Virus record (IMG/VR): IMGVR_UViG_3300029813_000617
Coordinates: 1 to 64,000 of that record
DNA from: a virus
DNA length: 64,000 nucleotides
Strand: one strand, 5' to 3'
Made by a program: the position numbers and the translations under genes. The stretch's first letter is position 1; every line of letters begins with the position of its first letter. Below are positions 24,806-32,986 of this stretch, in pieces. The notes under the pieces are model-generated. The model was given only the letters and a program-made list of their open reading frames with translations, did not search any database and had not been told where the DNA came from.

Positions 24806-27547
24806 CTAGGCCACGACCGCTGCATACACCCCACGGTGTTCTAGCGGTGCTACCCCGTAGATATGGCGTATTTTGTACCGAACGCTGTCGGCGGTGAACT
24901 GCTTGCCAGTGTTCGCCAGCTCGGTGAAGATCTGAGGCTCTCTAGCTCCATAGAACCCAACCTCGATAGTTGGGATAAGAGCTGGGTCACCCACTATGTA
25001 CCAGTCATTCGGATCAGTCCAATGCCTCACCACGACGGTCTCGAGAACCTTGTAGTGGATATTTGGCACTGTGGCATTCATGCCAGTAATGATCTTAACC
25101 GGTGACATGATCAGATCCCAAGCTGTACCCCGCAACTCGAGAGGAACTAGCAGGTACTTAGGCTCAACATCGATGTAGGTGAGTGCAGTCTCACCAGCAC
25201 CTACGGGTTCCATCTGCTCCAGCATAGCATTTAGAGCTGCTGTGAGTGAAGTGGCACTGAGAGCTGAACTGCCCAGGTTCCCGTGGGAAGTGTCAAACAA
25301 GGCTACTCCTGTATCCCACTCTACATCTTCGTTATCAGGAAAGATGTCGAAGATCGCCTTGTAGAGACCAACTCTTGCAGCAAAACCCATGGAACGAGGG
25401 ACCCGCCTGATAGCATTCAGGTCATCATTTGCAATGGCCCTCAGAGTGATGCTCTCCAGCTTGCCCCGGACAGTGGGAGTATATACTGCCTTTTCGTCAC
25501 CAGGGGAATAAAGGTAGGCATCATAGTCGTCACCTTCATCGACTTCTGCTAGAGCCCCGTACCCCCCAGTTCTCACCCGCTCCTGTTCCTTCATGTTGTC
25601 GAGAGTTTCGATGTTCGAGACAACCTTCTTCCAGTCATCATATCCAGGCTTCCGATACTCCTTCAGAAGCTGACGGGTGATACTGGTGCCAAAGACGTTT
25701 TCCCAAGTCCCGGTTTCGATTGCCTCTCGAAGGAACCCAGTAGCCGAGTCGAAGGGCCTGCCCGAGGCAGATAGGATTTCCTGAGCCCTCACCTCGAAGA
25801 ACGGTCTTCGAGTAACAACTGAGTATGCCTCACGAAGATTGCGGAAGCGCTTTACTCCCTCGATATCCACACCCTCGAACATACCGTCCATGGCTTTGTC
25901 GATCTTGTCCCGAGGGCTATCGCCAAAGCGGACTTGGGGATAAGTAGGTGATACGGCGGGCAGGATTTGTGCCAAGACCTCTTTCTCCTCTCGGATTGCC
26001 TCCTTGAGTTCCTCACCTGTGAACTCGAGGGTTGAGAAGCGACGTCCGAGCTTGTCCTGGACGGGCTGTGGAAGATCGCTCGACCGCAGGCTGGAATCGA
26101 GTTCCACCTGCAGGGCTACCTTCCTGCCAGAGTCCCTCATCTCTGTGAGTTCGTCCTGCAAGCGCCTGATCTCAGTCATCGCCTCGGTGATAGGCGTGAA
26201 GTCTGGCTCAGGCTCAGGCTCAGGCTCTGGCTCTGGCTCCGGTTCCGGTTCTGGCTCAGGCTCTGGCTCTGGCTCAGATTCCAAGAACAGGTCTGGTCGA
26301 AGCTCCTCGAGCTCCTCCTTCGAGATGGAGCCCAAGATATCAAGTTGTCCCACTTCATCCTCCTCTGATTCTAGTATTCTCACGAACCTACCACCTGCAG
26401 CTGGCTCAGTGACAGCATCCACAGACTTTATCCCGTCGATGGAGAGCACTTCTTTGATGAACCGTTCACCCTCGCGGACCAGCTTGTGTCTGCCGATGCC
26501 ACTGATGGAAAAGCCGACTAGATCATGCTTGCCCCGCTCCCAAGCCTCCACGACCTTGTCCCTGAACCAGGCTTCTGACTCGAGTAGATTGAGCGTTGCC
26601 CCAATACCCTTCGAGTTGAGCATTCGGACATTCTCGAACCAGCCAATCAGGTCACGGACACTGCGCTCAGGGCGGTCCCTCCGCTCGGAGGCCGTCTGAT
26701 GGTCAGCATAGCACTTGGCACCCTCGAAGAGAGGTAGTGCCTTCTCGAGGATAGGTAGCGAATATCGGCGGCGTGTAGCTGAAAGCCCAGCCTCGACGAG
26801 AACCACTTCCCATTGTTTTCCATCAGTGTCTTCTACAGCCTCAAGAATCCGACCACTGCGAGCGACGAAGGATTCCTCACGCCTTTCGCCTATCTCCTTG
26901 GCTCGCATCTGAGCGCCACATTTAGGGCACTTCTTGTCACGAGCCTTCACTCCAGCCTCTACTGTCTCCTCGTGGCCGCATTCAGGACAATAGATGACAT
27001 GCTTTCCGTGAGGATGTGGTTCGGCTTTGGAGACTTTGCCATATTCGCCCTTCATCTCAGTCCCACACTTGGGGCACTTCTTGTCCTTGAGATACTCATC
27101 TGCCTTAGCCTTATAGCCACACTTAGGGCAGACAAGAGCAGCCTTGGAGACTTTGCCGTATTCGGCTTTCATCTTAGTCCCACACTTGGGGCAGTTGCCC
27201 TTCGCGTCAGGAGTACCAGTGAAGCCACACTTGGGGCAGCGGTAGGTGCAACCCTTCTCGACTTTGCCGTAGTCTTTGCCGAAATACTGAGTCAGATTGT
27301 CCACAGTCTTCTTTGCGATGGCTTCAAGCTTGGTTTTGCCTTTGACCTTCTCCAGAAAGACTTTGAGCTTCTCTAGAGCCTCAGCATTACGGCTAGCTTT
27401 GGCATCCTCTGTCGCGGTCTGGCCTGCAAGGAGCTTCAGGCGCATGAAAGCGCCTTTGGCTGCCTTAGGGACCTCTTCGCCAGAGCCATCTACTGCTTTG
27501 ACGAAAGCGGAGATCCACGCCTTCACCTTGGATGTGAATCCAGCCAT
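24806..27547 (-). CDS. Capsid polyprotein: zinc ribbons, prohead protease, scaffold, major capsid protein
   Basis: 913 residues with a strong ribosome site (AGGAGG). Order: an alanine/lysine-rich helix (1-90); three zinc ribbons made from repeated CPKCG/CPECG pairs separated by YGKVSK (100-214); a serine prohead-protease domain (about 245-392) with H283 in CYADHQ and S347 in LVGFSIS; twelve Glu-Pro repeats (425-448); a scaffold-like coiled coil (450-530); and a major capsid domain of the Mu gpT/HK97 kind (about 545-913). Fusion of protease, scaffold and capsid in one chain implies release by self-cleavage. An in-frame GTG with a ribosome site at Val399 could give scaffold plus capsid without protease. 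The zinc ribbons are not usual for this family. Confidence 0.8.
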   Translation of the reverse strand: MAGFTSKVKAWISAFVKAVDGSGEEVPKAAKGAFMRLKLLAGQTATEDAKASRNAEALEKLKVFLEKVKGKTKLEAIAKKTVDNLTQYFGKDYGKVEKGCTYRCPKCGFTGTPDAKGNCPKCGTKMKAEYGKVSKAALVCPKCGYKAKADEYLKDKKCPKCGTEMKGEYGKVSKAEPHPHGKHVIYCPECGHEETVEAGVKARDKKCPKCGAQMRAKEIGERREESFVARSGRILEAVEDTDGKQWEVVLVEAGLSATRRRYSLPILEKALPLFEGAKCYADHQTASERRDRPERSVRDLIGWFENVRMLNSKGIGATLNLLESEAWFRDKVVEAWERGKHDLVGFSISGIGRHKLVREGERFIKEVLSIDGIKSVDAVTEPAAGGRFVRILESEEDEVGQLDILGSISKEELEELRPDLFLESEPEPEPEPEPEPEPEPEPEPEPEPDFTPITEAMTEIRRLQDELTEMRDSGRKVALQVELDSSLRSSDLPQPVQDKLGRRFSTLEFTGEELKEAIREEKEVLAQILPAVSPTYPQVRFGDSPRDKIDKAMDGMFEGVDIEGVKRFRNLREAYSVVTRRPFFEVRAQEILSASGRPFDSATGFLREAIETGTWENVFGTSITRQLLKEYRKPGYDDWKKVVSNIETLDNMKEQERVRTGGYGALAEVDEGDDYDAYLYSPGDEKAVYTPTVRGKLESITLRAIANDDLNAIRRVPRSMGFAARVGLYKAIFDIFPDNEDVEWDTGVALFDTSHGNLGSSALSATSLTAALNAMLEQMEPVGAGETALTYIDVEPKYLLVPLELRGTAWDLIMSPVKIITGMNATVPNIHYKVLETVVVRHWTDPNDWYIVGDPALIPTIEVGFYGAREPQIFTELANTGKQFTADSVRYKIRHIYGVAPLEHRGVYAAVVA
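26204..26275 (-). repeat. Low-complexity EP-encoding tract
   Basis: Twelve Glu-Pro codon pairs encode a stiff linker between the protease and the scaffold parts of the capsid polyprotein. At DNA level it is an imperfect 6-bp repeat (GGCTCA/GGCTCT/GGTTCC), liable to change in length. Confidence 0.8.
26351..26366 (-). promoter_or_regulatory. Possible internal start for scaffold-capsid product
   Basis: AGAGGAGG (26366-26359) precedes in-frame GTG 26353 (Val399) by five bases. It falls just after the protease domain, the same arrangement as lambda C/Nu3. The site lies in a run of GAG/GAT codons, so the ribosome site may be a chance result of acidic coding. Confidence 0.35.
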
Positions 27548-27573
27548 TGTTATCTACCTCCTGTTGAGAAAAG

Positions 27574-27602
27574 AGAAAAAGCAGCCACATGAGCAGCTGC
27601 TT
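27574..27602 (-). terminator. Hairpin with T-run upstream of capsid gene
   Basis: AAGCAGC (27602-27596) pairs with GCTGCTT (27585-27579) and is followed by TTTTCTCTT. It resembles a rho-independent terminator located between a leftward promoter (27809-27837) and the capsid ATG. It could stop upstream transcription partly or act as an attenuator or 5' stabilising hairpin. Confidence 0.45.
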
Positions 27603-27637
27603 CTTTCTACTCCACATTCGCTCCACCAAAGTGAGCT

Positions 27638-27847
27638 TTATTCAGCCTTCCGAAGCGCTATCTTTGGTTTCAGAACCGCCTTTCCATTAGAGGCTGAAAG
27701 AGTCACGTCAATCTTGTGGTGTTCATATTCCCTGAGAATTGAGGCAAGCTCCCTGGACTCTAGAAGCTGCCCAATCCAGGCACGGACGATCGGGTGAGCC
27801 TCAGCCCTATTATGACAGATGTTTGAGAAGTTGTCAAGTCCGCCCAC
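27638..27847 (-). CDS. Small frame over a promoter, doubtful gene
   Basis: 69 codons from a GTG that has no ribosome site and directly follows the stop of the 1507-residue fusion. A good promoter lies within its first dozen codons. The protein would be basic and helical then beta (IGQLLESRELASILREYEHH, KIDVTLSASNGKAVLKPKI). It may be a real read-through gene or simply the leader of the capsid transcript. Confidence 0.3.
   Translation of the reverse strand: MGGLDNFSNICHNRAEAHPIVRAWIGQLLESRELASILREYEHHKIDVTLSASNGKAVLKPKIALRKAE
27809..27837 (-). promoter_or_regulatory. Leftward sigma70-type promoter for capsid gene
   Basis: TTGACA (27837-27832), 17-bp spacer, CATAAT (27814-27809). The start near 27802 would give a roughly 255-base leader containing the hairpin at 27574-27602 before the capsid polyprotein ATG. 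Confidence 0.65.
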
Positions 27848-27849
27848 TG

Positions 27850-30800
27850 TTATTCGACCTGAATCAGAAACTCTTCCTTGATCGCAGGAGCGCTGACCAG
27901 GGAAATCTTGTCAATCCTGATATCGTAGAGGCCATCAGAACTATCCATACGGCCTTTCCCTAAGATGGAGAAACCCGTGAGTTCTCCCGTAAGGATGCGT
28001 TGTCGAACCTGTGGTGAGAGCACAGCAATCTCGATAACGGCTGTGCCCTTCCTGAACAGTCGCTTCCCAACACGAAAGCTCGCAGGGGCTTGAAAAATCT
28101 GGGTGAGCTTAACAGAACCCTTGGGAACCTTCTCACTATGCTCGATATCAATCTCATAGCCATCGATGGAGCGAAGGGCCTTGGTGATTTCCTCAGCAGT
28201 AACATGGTGCTCCTGGGCATCAGTTTTGCCAGGAATCAGAAGTGGCCCATAGAGGAACATACCCTTCTCGCTAGGAGGTGAGTGGAAGAGCCTAGAACTG
28301 AAGGAGAGAGACTTCGCTAAACGAAATTCCCCATCGCCAGCTGCAAACTCTTTCCATTTCTCTTCTAGCTTTTCATCAGTAATGGGGCCAAGCCATCTAC
28401 GACCTAACGAGTCAGCCTTGAGGACTTTGAGCAAGTCAGCATTCCAGACGATGTGCTTGAGTCGCTCCTTCTGTGCCTGGCGTTCTTTGGACTCACGGGA
28501 ATACTGGAGGATGTAGGGCCGAGGGTTTACAGTAACTCTGTTTATCATCCACCAGTCACCCTCTGCACCGATTTTCGTATACTCAGGTCTGGCTGCCAGG
28601 ATCTGAGCACCCCAGCGACCAGAGAGCTTTTTGGTTCGATCGAACCAGAAGAAGCCTTCGTGATAATCACTCTTGCGGACACCATAAGCGCATCTGCCAA
28701 AGTCTGCAAAAATGAAACGAGCTCCAGTTTTGACTGTAGCCCCAACAGCACCTGGCGGAGCCCAATAGATGAGCCGCTTCGGATTCACGATTGTGAGCCA
28801 AATGAGAGGTTGGACTGCTTCGTCGAGTCCCCTCTCAGCCTCAATAAGCACTCTGAGTGAAATAGGATCTGTGTCTAAAAGCTCAAATGCAAGTATCGTT
28901 CCCTCAGGTAGAACTGCATCCCCGATCTGTACGATCTCGAATTGCTTGTATGCCTCTAGCAACTCGGAGCTATTCTCAACGAGATGGAGATACCGCTCCT
29001 CATCGCAGAGGGGGTTTGGGCATTTCCTATGTGCTACGATCTTATCATCGGGCTGATTCTCGAGAAACTTGTCACGGATGGGGTAGATATACTTGTGCCC
29101 ACTCGCAAACTGTAAGACGATGGATGGAGCATCAACTGTATACCCGATGAGATGTTCTCCCTCAGGTGACCTCATACGCCAGTCGCCGTGAACGTTCCCA
29201 ACGTTCAGGATTTGGTCAAGAGACGGAAGAGATTTAGGAACTTTCTCATCAAGGAATCCATGGACAGCAGCTGAGACGTCTCCTCGCTTGTCAGCAGCAG
29301 CCTGAGCACGGCGCTTGAGAGTATCTAGGGAGCCTGTCAGAATAACTGGTTTATACTTGCGCCAAATGTCAGGAATGAGGCTCGAGTCGCTCCTGGCCTT
29401 AGTAAACTCAGCTCGGAGACTCTTGAGTTCATCTGGTGTCCAGATACCTCGTTCGTGGTGCATATAGACGAAGGGAAAGGTCTTATCAGGAGGCTGGTGA
29501 ACGAGATAGGGATCACCAAACTTACGCTCAGCCTCAGCCCGTTGCTTCTTGTGAGCGGGCTCATCGCCCTCACCAGAAGGCATACTAGACTCAAAGGCAT
29601 AAACTTGGATGCTAGTGTTTGCCAGATCGTAGTAACCCAACTGGAGTCCTTCACGAGGAGAGAGAAAGTCCTGGAACTCAATGGCTACCTTTTTAGTTGT
29701 GAAGCAAGCCAGATGGTTTTTGTCCCACCTGACACACCAAGCACTATGTGCTCCTGCTTCCTCGGGTCCATCCTGACGGAAGGATTTAGGGATAATCTGA
29801 GGAGGCTTCTGAGCTGCTTCGTTAAACTTTCGAATCTTAGTTTCAGCTTCTCTGACCCCTTCTTTGCCATAAGGCTTGATACCTGTCCCAGAAAGATCGC
29901 AGTAGCCAAATTGCCCTATCTCACTAGAGGGCTGCTTATCACGAAACTTCTCTGCATCATTTTTCTGTCGATAACATGCGATAGCTCTACCCTCTGCCCA
30001 AATCACGCACCAACCATGACCTGGCTCAGCGGTAAGAGGCCCCTCAGAAAGAAAGCGAGAAGGCTTGGTGGCCTCGCGAAGCTTTTGAGCTTCGGCGAAA
30101 TCATAGTTCCCAATCAAGAGTTCCTTCCGTGTACCAGGAGCCTGGCCTGTCCGAGTTTTTCGAGAATAGGTCGCATAGCGCATTCCAAGACTGACACCTT
30201 TGATGCTGGAGCCCTTGAAGGCTGCTCTGGTCCGCTTGCTATCGTACATAGAGAGCAGCCACTTACCACGAAGCCCCTTGAGGAACTTGGCCAGCCTTTC
30301 TGGCTCGGGGGCTGTAGATCCATAAGGTTGGAGATCACCACTGCCAAAGTGAGGGGGGTCAATATAGTGAAAGGTGGAAACTGAGTCATACTGCCGCATA
30401 GTCTTGAAAGCATCCTGTAGGGTGACAGTGACATCCCCCTTGAGCTTTTGGCTAGCAGCCTGAAGCTTAGCTACTACTCCAGCCCAGGAGCGAGTTTGAC
30501 CAGTCGAAGCAAAGCCCTTGGCAGGAGAGTCAGCCCAGGAGTTGAAGTTAAGGTAGAGGAACCGATAGAATCGCTCCCGCTTGCGGACAGGTTTCTGGTC
30601 TTTGAGAAACTGCCAGCGACTCTTGGACGGACGCCAGTTCTGTTTCTTGAGCCACTCAATGTCTGACGAGGAGATATTCCTGATGAACCTGAGAGCTGCT
30701 ATGATCTCAGGGTCCATATCGCCTAGGACAGATTTGGATGCTTTGTCCTTGGCAAAGAAAATCGTAGCCGAGCCACAGTAAGGCTCCACGTAAGCCTGGT

Positions 30801-32373
30801 GCTTAGGGATAAGTGGCAGGATGTGCTTGACCAGGAGTGTCTTGCCTCCTGGATGACCAAAGGGCCTGATAGATTTTTGGAGAGTCTTGGGTGACCGTTG
30901 TACGATCTTCTCAACGTCGGCCACAGTATCAGGCTTCTTTCGAGTTGGGTCATACTCGCGAACCCTAGGGAAGGTCCACGAATAGTGTTCCTTGCCCTCG
31001 TCATCCTTCCAGACTCGCATAAGGATCGGAGCGACAGTGATAATATCACCCAACTTGGGACCAGGATCGAGCTTGATCGCATAGGTATTCCCATAGGCCC
31101 AGTCACCACGCTCTCGATGCTCGAAGCCCTTAGCCATCTCCCAGATTTGGGGATCGTCAGTGCCCTTCCAGACTCCGCCCTCATGCTCGGCGTCGAACTT
31201 GAGAGTGAGATCTCCAGGGGCCAGTTTATGCTGAGAGTCAATAGGGATTAGCTTAGAGTCATCGCGAACTGCACACCTATAGTAGAAAGTTTGGGAGTCT
31301 TTCTGGAGCTTACGAAAAGCTTTGAGGGCCTCTTCGCCTTCGAGGTTACGCTTGGAGCGATCAGGCCAAGGGTTAGGTTTGCGAGTTCGACCTATAACTT
31401 GGACATGCAGTTCAGAGACCATCTTGAGCTTTCCCCAATCGGCAGTCTCTTCTCGAGTGCGACCCCGAAGAGGATAATCAGAGTCCAGAGTCTTGACCAT
31501 TGCACCCTCGCTGCCAGGATAAGCGATGGCCTTGTCAAGGGCAGCCATAAAGTCAGCCTTGGATTTGGCAGTCCAAGTCACAGCTTTTCTAAGATGCTTC
31601 TTATCCTTGGGGAGCATCCTGGAAAGAGATGCAAGGCGTTCAGAGTAGGACTTGGTATTGAGTGCCTGACCATCCAGATAGAGAACGTCGTGGATGTTGA
31701 TCCGAATATCCTCTCCCTTGACAGGAGTTTTGCCTACGATGACCCTGACCATCTCTCTGCGAGGGATAGGCTGCTCTTTCTGCCAGAGCACTAGTTCGAC
31801 ATCTACAATCCCCGACTTGATCGGAAGGCCGCGAACCTCGGAGACGACATCAGGAAGAATTGAGGCACGGTCACGCTTCTTGTCTTCAGTATAGATGGCT
31901 ACTCGCTCTCCTTCCCAGTGGATAAGTAGTCTCAGGCCATCATACTTGGGCTGAATAGCGATAGGGCGATTAGCCTCCAGGCGTTCCTTAGCCCAAAGCT
32001 CATACAGGTCACCCTTGTTATTGAATTCGAACTGACCATAGCCAGTACGAGCTTTCAGGGGCGTGAAGGGCTTGAAGAGAGTCACCTGCTGCTCAGCGAG
32101 AACGAGAGTCTGTGCATCATCCTCGGGCAGACTGGATACGAATAATGCGACTCGCTCCTCATGAGAGAGCTCAGCTAGGCTCTCCCCAGATAGCTCTAGG
32201 CAGTCAGTAGGATAGAGGTTTCCTTCATGACCAAGGGTGGGTAGTGAAAATGAGGACAGACCCAGTTCTCGATATCGACTCAGGCTATCGGCGTAGTCAC
32301 CCGAGACATCGTTACCATCTGCATCCAGGACGAAGCAGATATTTTTGATTTTTCGAATCAGGAGTTCAGCCAT
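27850..32373 (-). CDS. Fusion of DNA ligase, Dam-like methylase, repeats and XkdF-type protease
   Basis: 1507 residues with its own promoter. An ATP-dependent ligase core spans about 135-320: motif I PKYDGLR (lysine 143), VDVELV (189-195, normally DGE), EGAMVK (289-294) and DWGKLK (312-317), then a probable OB fold to about 485. A Dam-type adenine methylase follows (about 503-755): RPFGHPGGK, YVEPYCGSATIFF, GDMDPE and IDPPH (671-675, where DPPY is usual). Two related 47-residue units occur at 788-836 and 879-926. The stretch 950-1350 is unassigned; HGDWRMRSPEGEHLIGYTV (1062-1080) faintly recalls the LigD phosphoesterase. Residues about 1372-1505 match the XkdF prohead protease (LYGPLLIPGK, H1412, S1469 in TGFSI). 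It directly precedes the capsid gene. Confidence 0.7.
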   Translation of the reverse strand: MAELLIRKIKNICFVLDADGNDVSGDYADSLSRYRELGLSSFSLPTLGHEGNLYPTDCLELSGESLAELSHEERVALFVSSLPEDDAQTLVLAEQQVTLFKPFTPLKARTGYGQFEFNNKGDLYELWAKERLEANRPIAIQPKYDGLRLLIHWEGERVAIYTEDKKRDRASILPDVVSEVRGLPIKSGIVDVELVLWQKEQPIPRREMVRVIVGKTPVKGEDIRINIHDVLYLDGQALNTKSYSERLASLSRMLPKDKKHLRKAVTWTAKSKADFMAALDKAIAYPGSEGAMVKTLDSDYPLRGRTREETADWGKLKMVSELHVQVIGRTRKPNPWPDRSKRNLEGEEALKAFRKLQKDSQTFYYRCAVRDDSKLIPIDSQHKLAPGDLTLKFDAEHEGGVWKGTDDPQIWEMAKGFEHRERGDWAYGNTYAIKLDPGPKLGDIITVAPILMRVWKDDEGKEHYSWTFPRVREYDPTRKKPDTVADVEKIVQRSPKTLQKSIRPFGHPGGKTLLVKHILPLIPKHQAYVEPYCGSATIFFAKDKASKSVLGDMDPEIIAALRFIRNISSSDIEWLKKQNWRPSKSRWQFLKDQKPVRKRERFYRFLYLNFNSWADSPAKGFASTGQTRSWAGVVAKLQAASQKLKGDVTVTLQDAFKTMRQYDSVSTFHYIDPPHFGSGDLQPYGSTAPEPERLAKFLKGLRGKWLLSMYDSKRTRAAFKGSSIKGVSLGMRYATYSRKTRTGQAPGTRKELLIGNYDFAEAQKLREATKPSRFLSEGPLTAEPGHGWCVIWAEGRAIACYRQKNDAEKFRDKQPSSEIGQFGYCDLSGTGIKPYGKEGVREAETKIRKFNEAAQKPPQIIPKSFRQDGPEEAGAHSAWCVRWDKNHLACFTTKKVAIEFQDFLSPREGLQLGYYDLANTSIQVYAFESSMPSGEGDEPAHKKQRAEAERKFGDPYLVHQPPDKTFPFVYMHHERGIWTPDELKSLRAEFTKARSDSSLIPDIWRKYKPVILTGSLDTLKRRAQAAADKRGDVSAAVHGFLDEKVPKSLPSLDQILNVGNVHGDWRMRSPEGEHLIGYTVDAPSIVLQFASGHKYIYPIRDKFLENQPDDKIVAHRKCPNPLCDEERYLHLVENSSELLEAYKQFEIVQIGDAVLPEGTILAFELLDTDPISLRVLIEAERGLDEAVQPLIWLTIVNPKRLIYWAPPGAVGATVKTGARFIFADFGRCAYGVRKSDYHEGFFWFDRTKKLSGRWGAQILAARPEYTKIGAEGDWWMINRVTVNPRPYILQYSRESKERQAQKERLKHIVWNADLLKVLKADSLGRRWLGPITDEKLEEKWKEFAAGDGEFRLAKSLSFSSRLFHSPPSEKGMFLYGPLLIPGKTDAQEHHVTAEEITKALRSIDGYEIDIEHSEKVPKGSVKLTQIFQAPASFRVGKRLFRKGTAVIEIAVLSPQVRQRILTGELTGFSILGKGRMDSSDGLYDIRIDKISLVSAPAIKEEFLIQVE

Positions 32374-32392
32374 TACTGTTCACCTCAGGACC

Positions 32393-32420
32393 ATTCTACA
32401 CCAAACTGGAAGTTAGTCAA
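32393..32420 (-). promoter_or_regulatory. Leftward promoter for the ligase/methylase/protease fusion
   Basis: TTGACT (32420-32415), 16-bp spacer, TAGAAT (32398-32393). It sits after the glycan island and gives a short leader before ATG 32373. The 145-bp gap between the island and the fusion gene holds nothing else I can support. Confidence 0.65.
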
Positions 32421-32518
32421 GCCCGCTCCAGACAAACCTGAAAATGCCAGTGATCAGTGAAAGAATGTTGGTCTGCATCAGTTTTTATTCTCGCTCTCTA
32501 GATAAGGCCGATCACAAC

Positions 32519-32986
32519 CTATTTTTCAAGCCTTAAGATCCAAGTCGTGGATTCATCGCTAAGTCCAAACCCGCACTTCTCAAAGAGCTTTATCGATCGA
32601 GTATTATGACTGGAGATGGACGCCCGGAGCTCATGTAGCCCCAGCTCCCAAGCTTTTGCTATTGTCGCTCTCAACAACTTCTCTCCTAAACCCTTACCCT
32701 GCGAAATGGGAGAGATACAAACTCCTATCTCTGCTCCGCTCACTCCAGCAGACTGTCGTAGCTGGCTATAACCGAAGAACCAACCCGGACGGCAACCTAT
32801 GTAGATGCGCCACTCGGACTGTTCTAAGTACTTGCTAAACCAAGCCTTCTGCTCTTCCACGGTGATAGGTCTAGGATCTCGTAGCCACCTGTACACTTCA
32901 GGGTTGCTACGTGTCAATCGCACAAACTCGAGTGTTCCCTCGCTCAGGGGTTCTAAGATGATATCACCAGCCAGTATTGATAACAT
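32519..32986 (-). CDS. GNAT N-acetyltransferase (amino-sugar type)
   Basis: 155 residues from ATG 32986, with AAGGTG upstream and a short overlap with the aminotransferase before it. The GNAT core is clear: IGVCISPISQGKGLGEKLL is the acetyl-CoA loop (Q/R-x-x-G-x-G/A) and LRASISSHNTRSIKLFEKCGF is the C-terminal motif of RimJ/RimL and PseH-like enzymes. Behind a DegT aminotransferase it probably N-acetylates a 4-amino-4,6-dideoxy sugar nucleotide. It is the last gene of the glycan island. Confidence 0.7.
   Translation of the reverse strand: MLSILAGDIILEPLSEGTLEFVRLTRSNPEVYRWLRDPRPITVEEQKAWFSKYLEQSEWRIYIGCRPGWFFGYSQLRQSAGVSGAEIGVCISPISQGKGLGEKLLRATIAKAWELGLHELRASISSHNTRSIKLFEKCGFGLSDESTTWILRLEK

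Noticed and set aside
26204-26275. Short repeat array that looks like a CRISPR or microsatellite
   Set aside because: Units are 6 bp and encode Glu-Pro; there are no spacers or 25-40 bp direct repeats anywhere in the window.
26004-26699. Plus-strand frame with long Gly-Ser repeats
   Set aside because: Antisense of the Glu-Pro linker in the capsid polyprotein; the repeat arises from that coding tract.
29455-30384. Plus-strand frame of 309 codons
   Set aside because: Antisense to the ligase/methylase/protease fusion, which has clear enzyme motifs; no ribosome site or family pattern.
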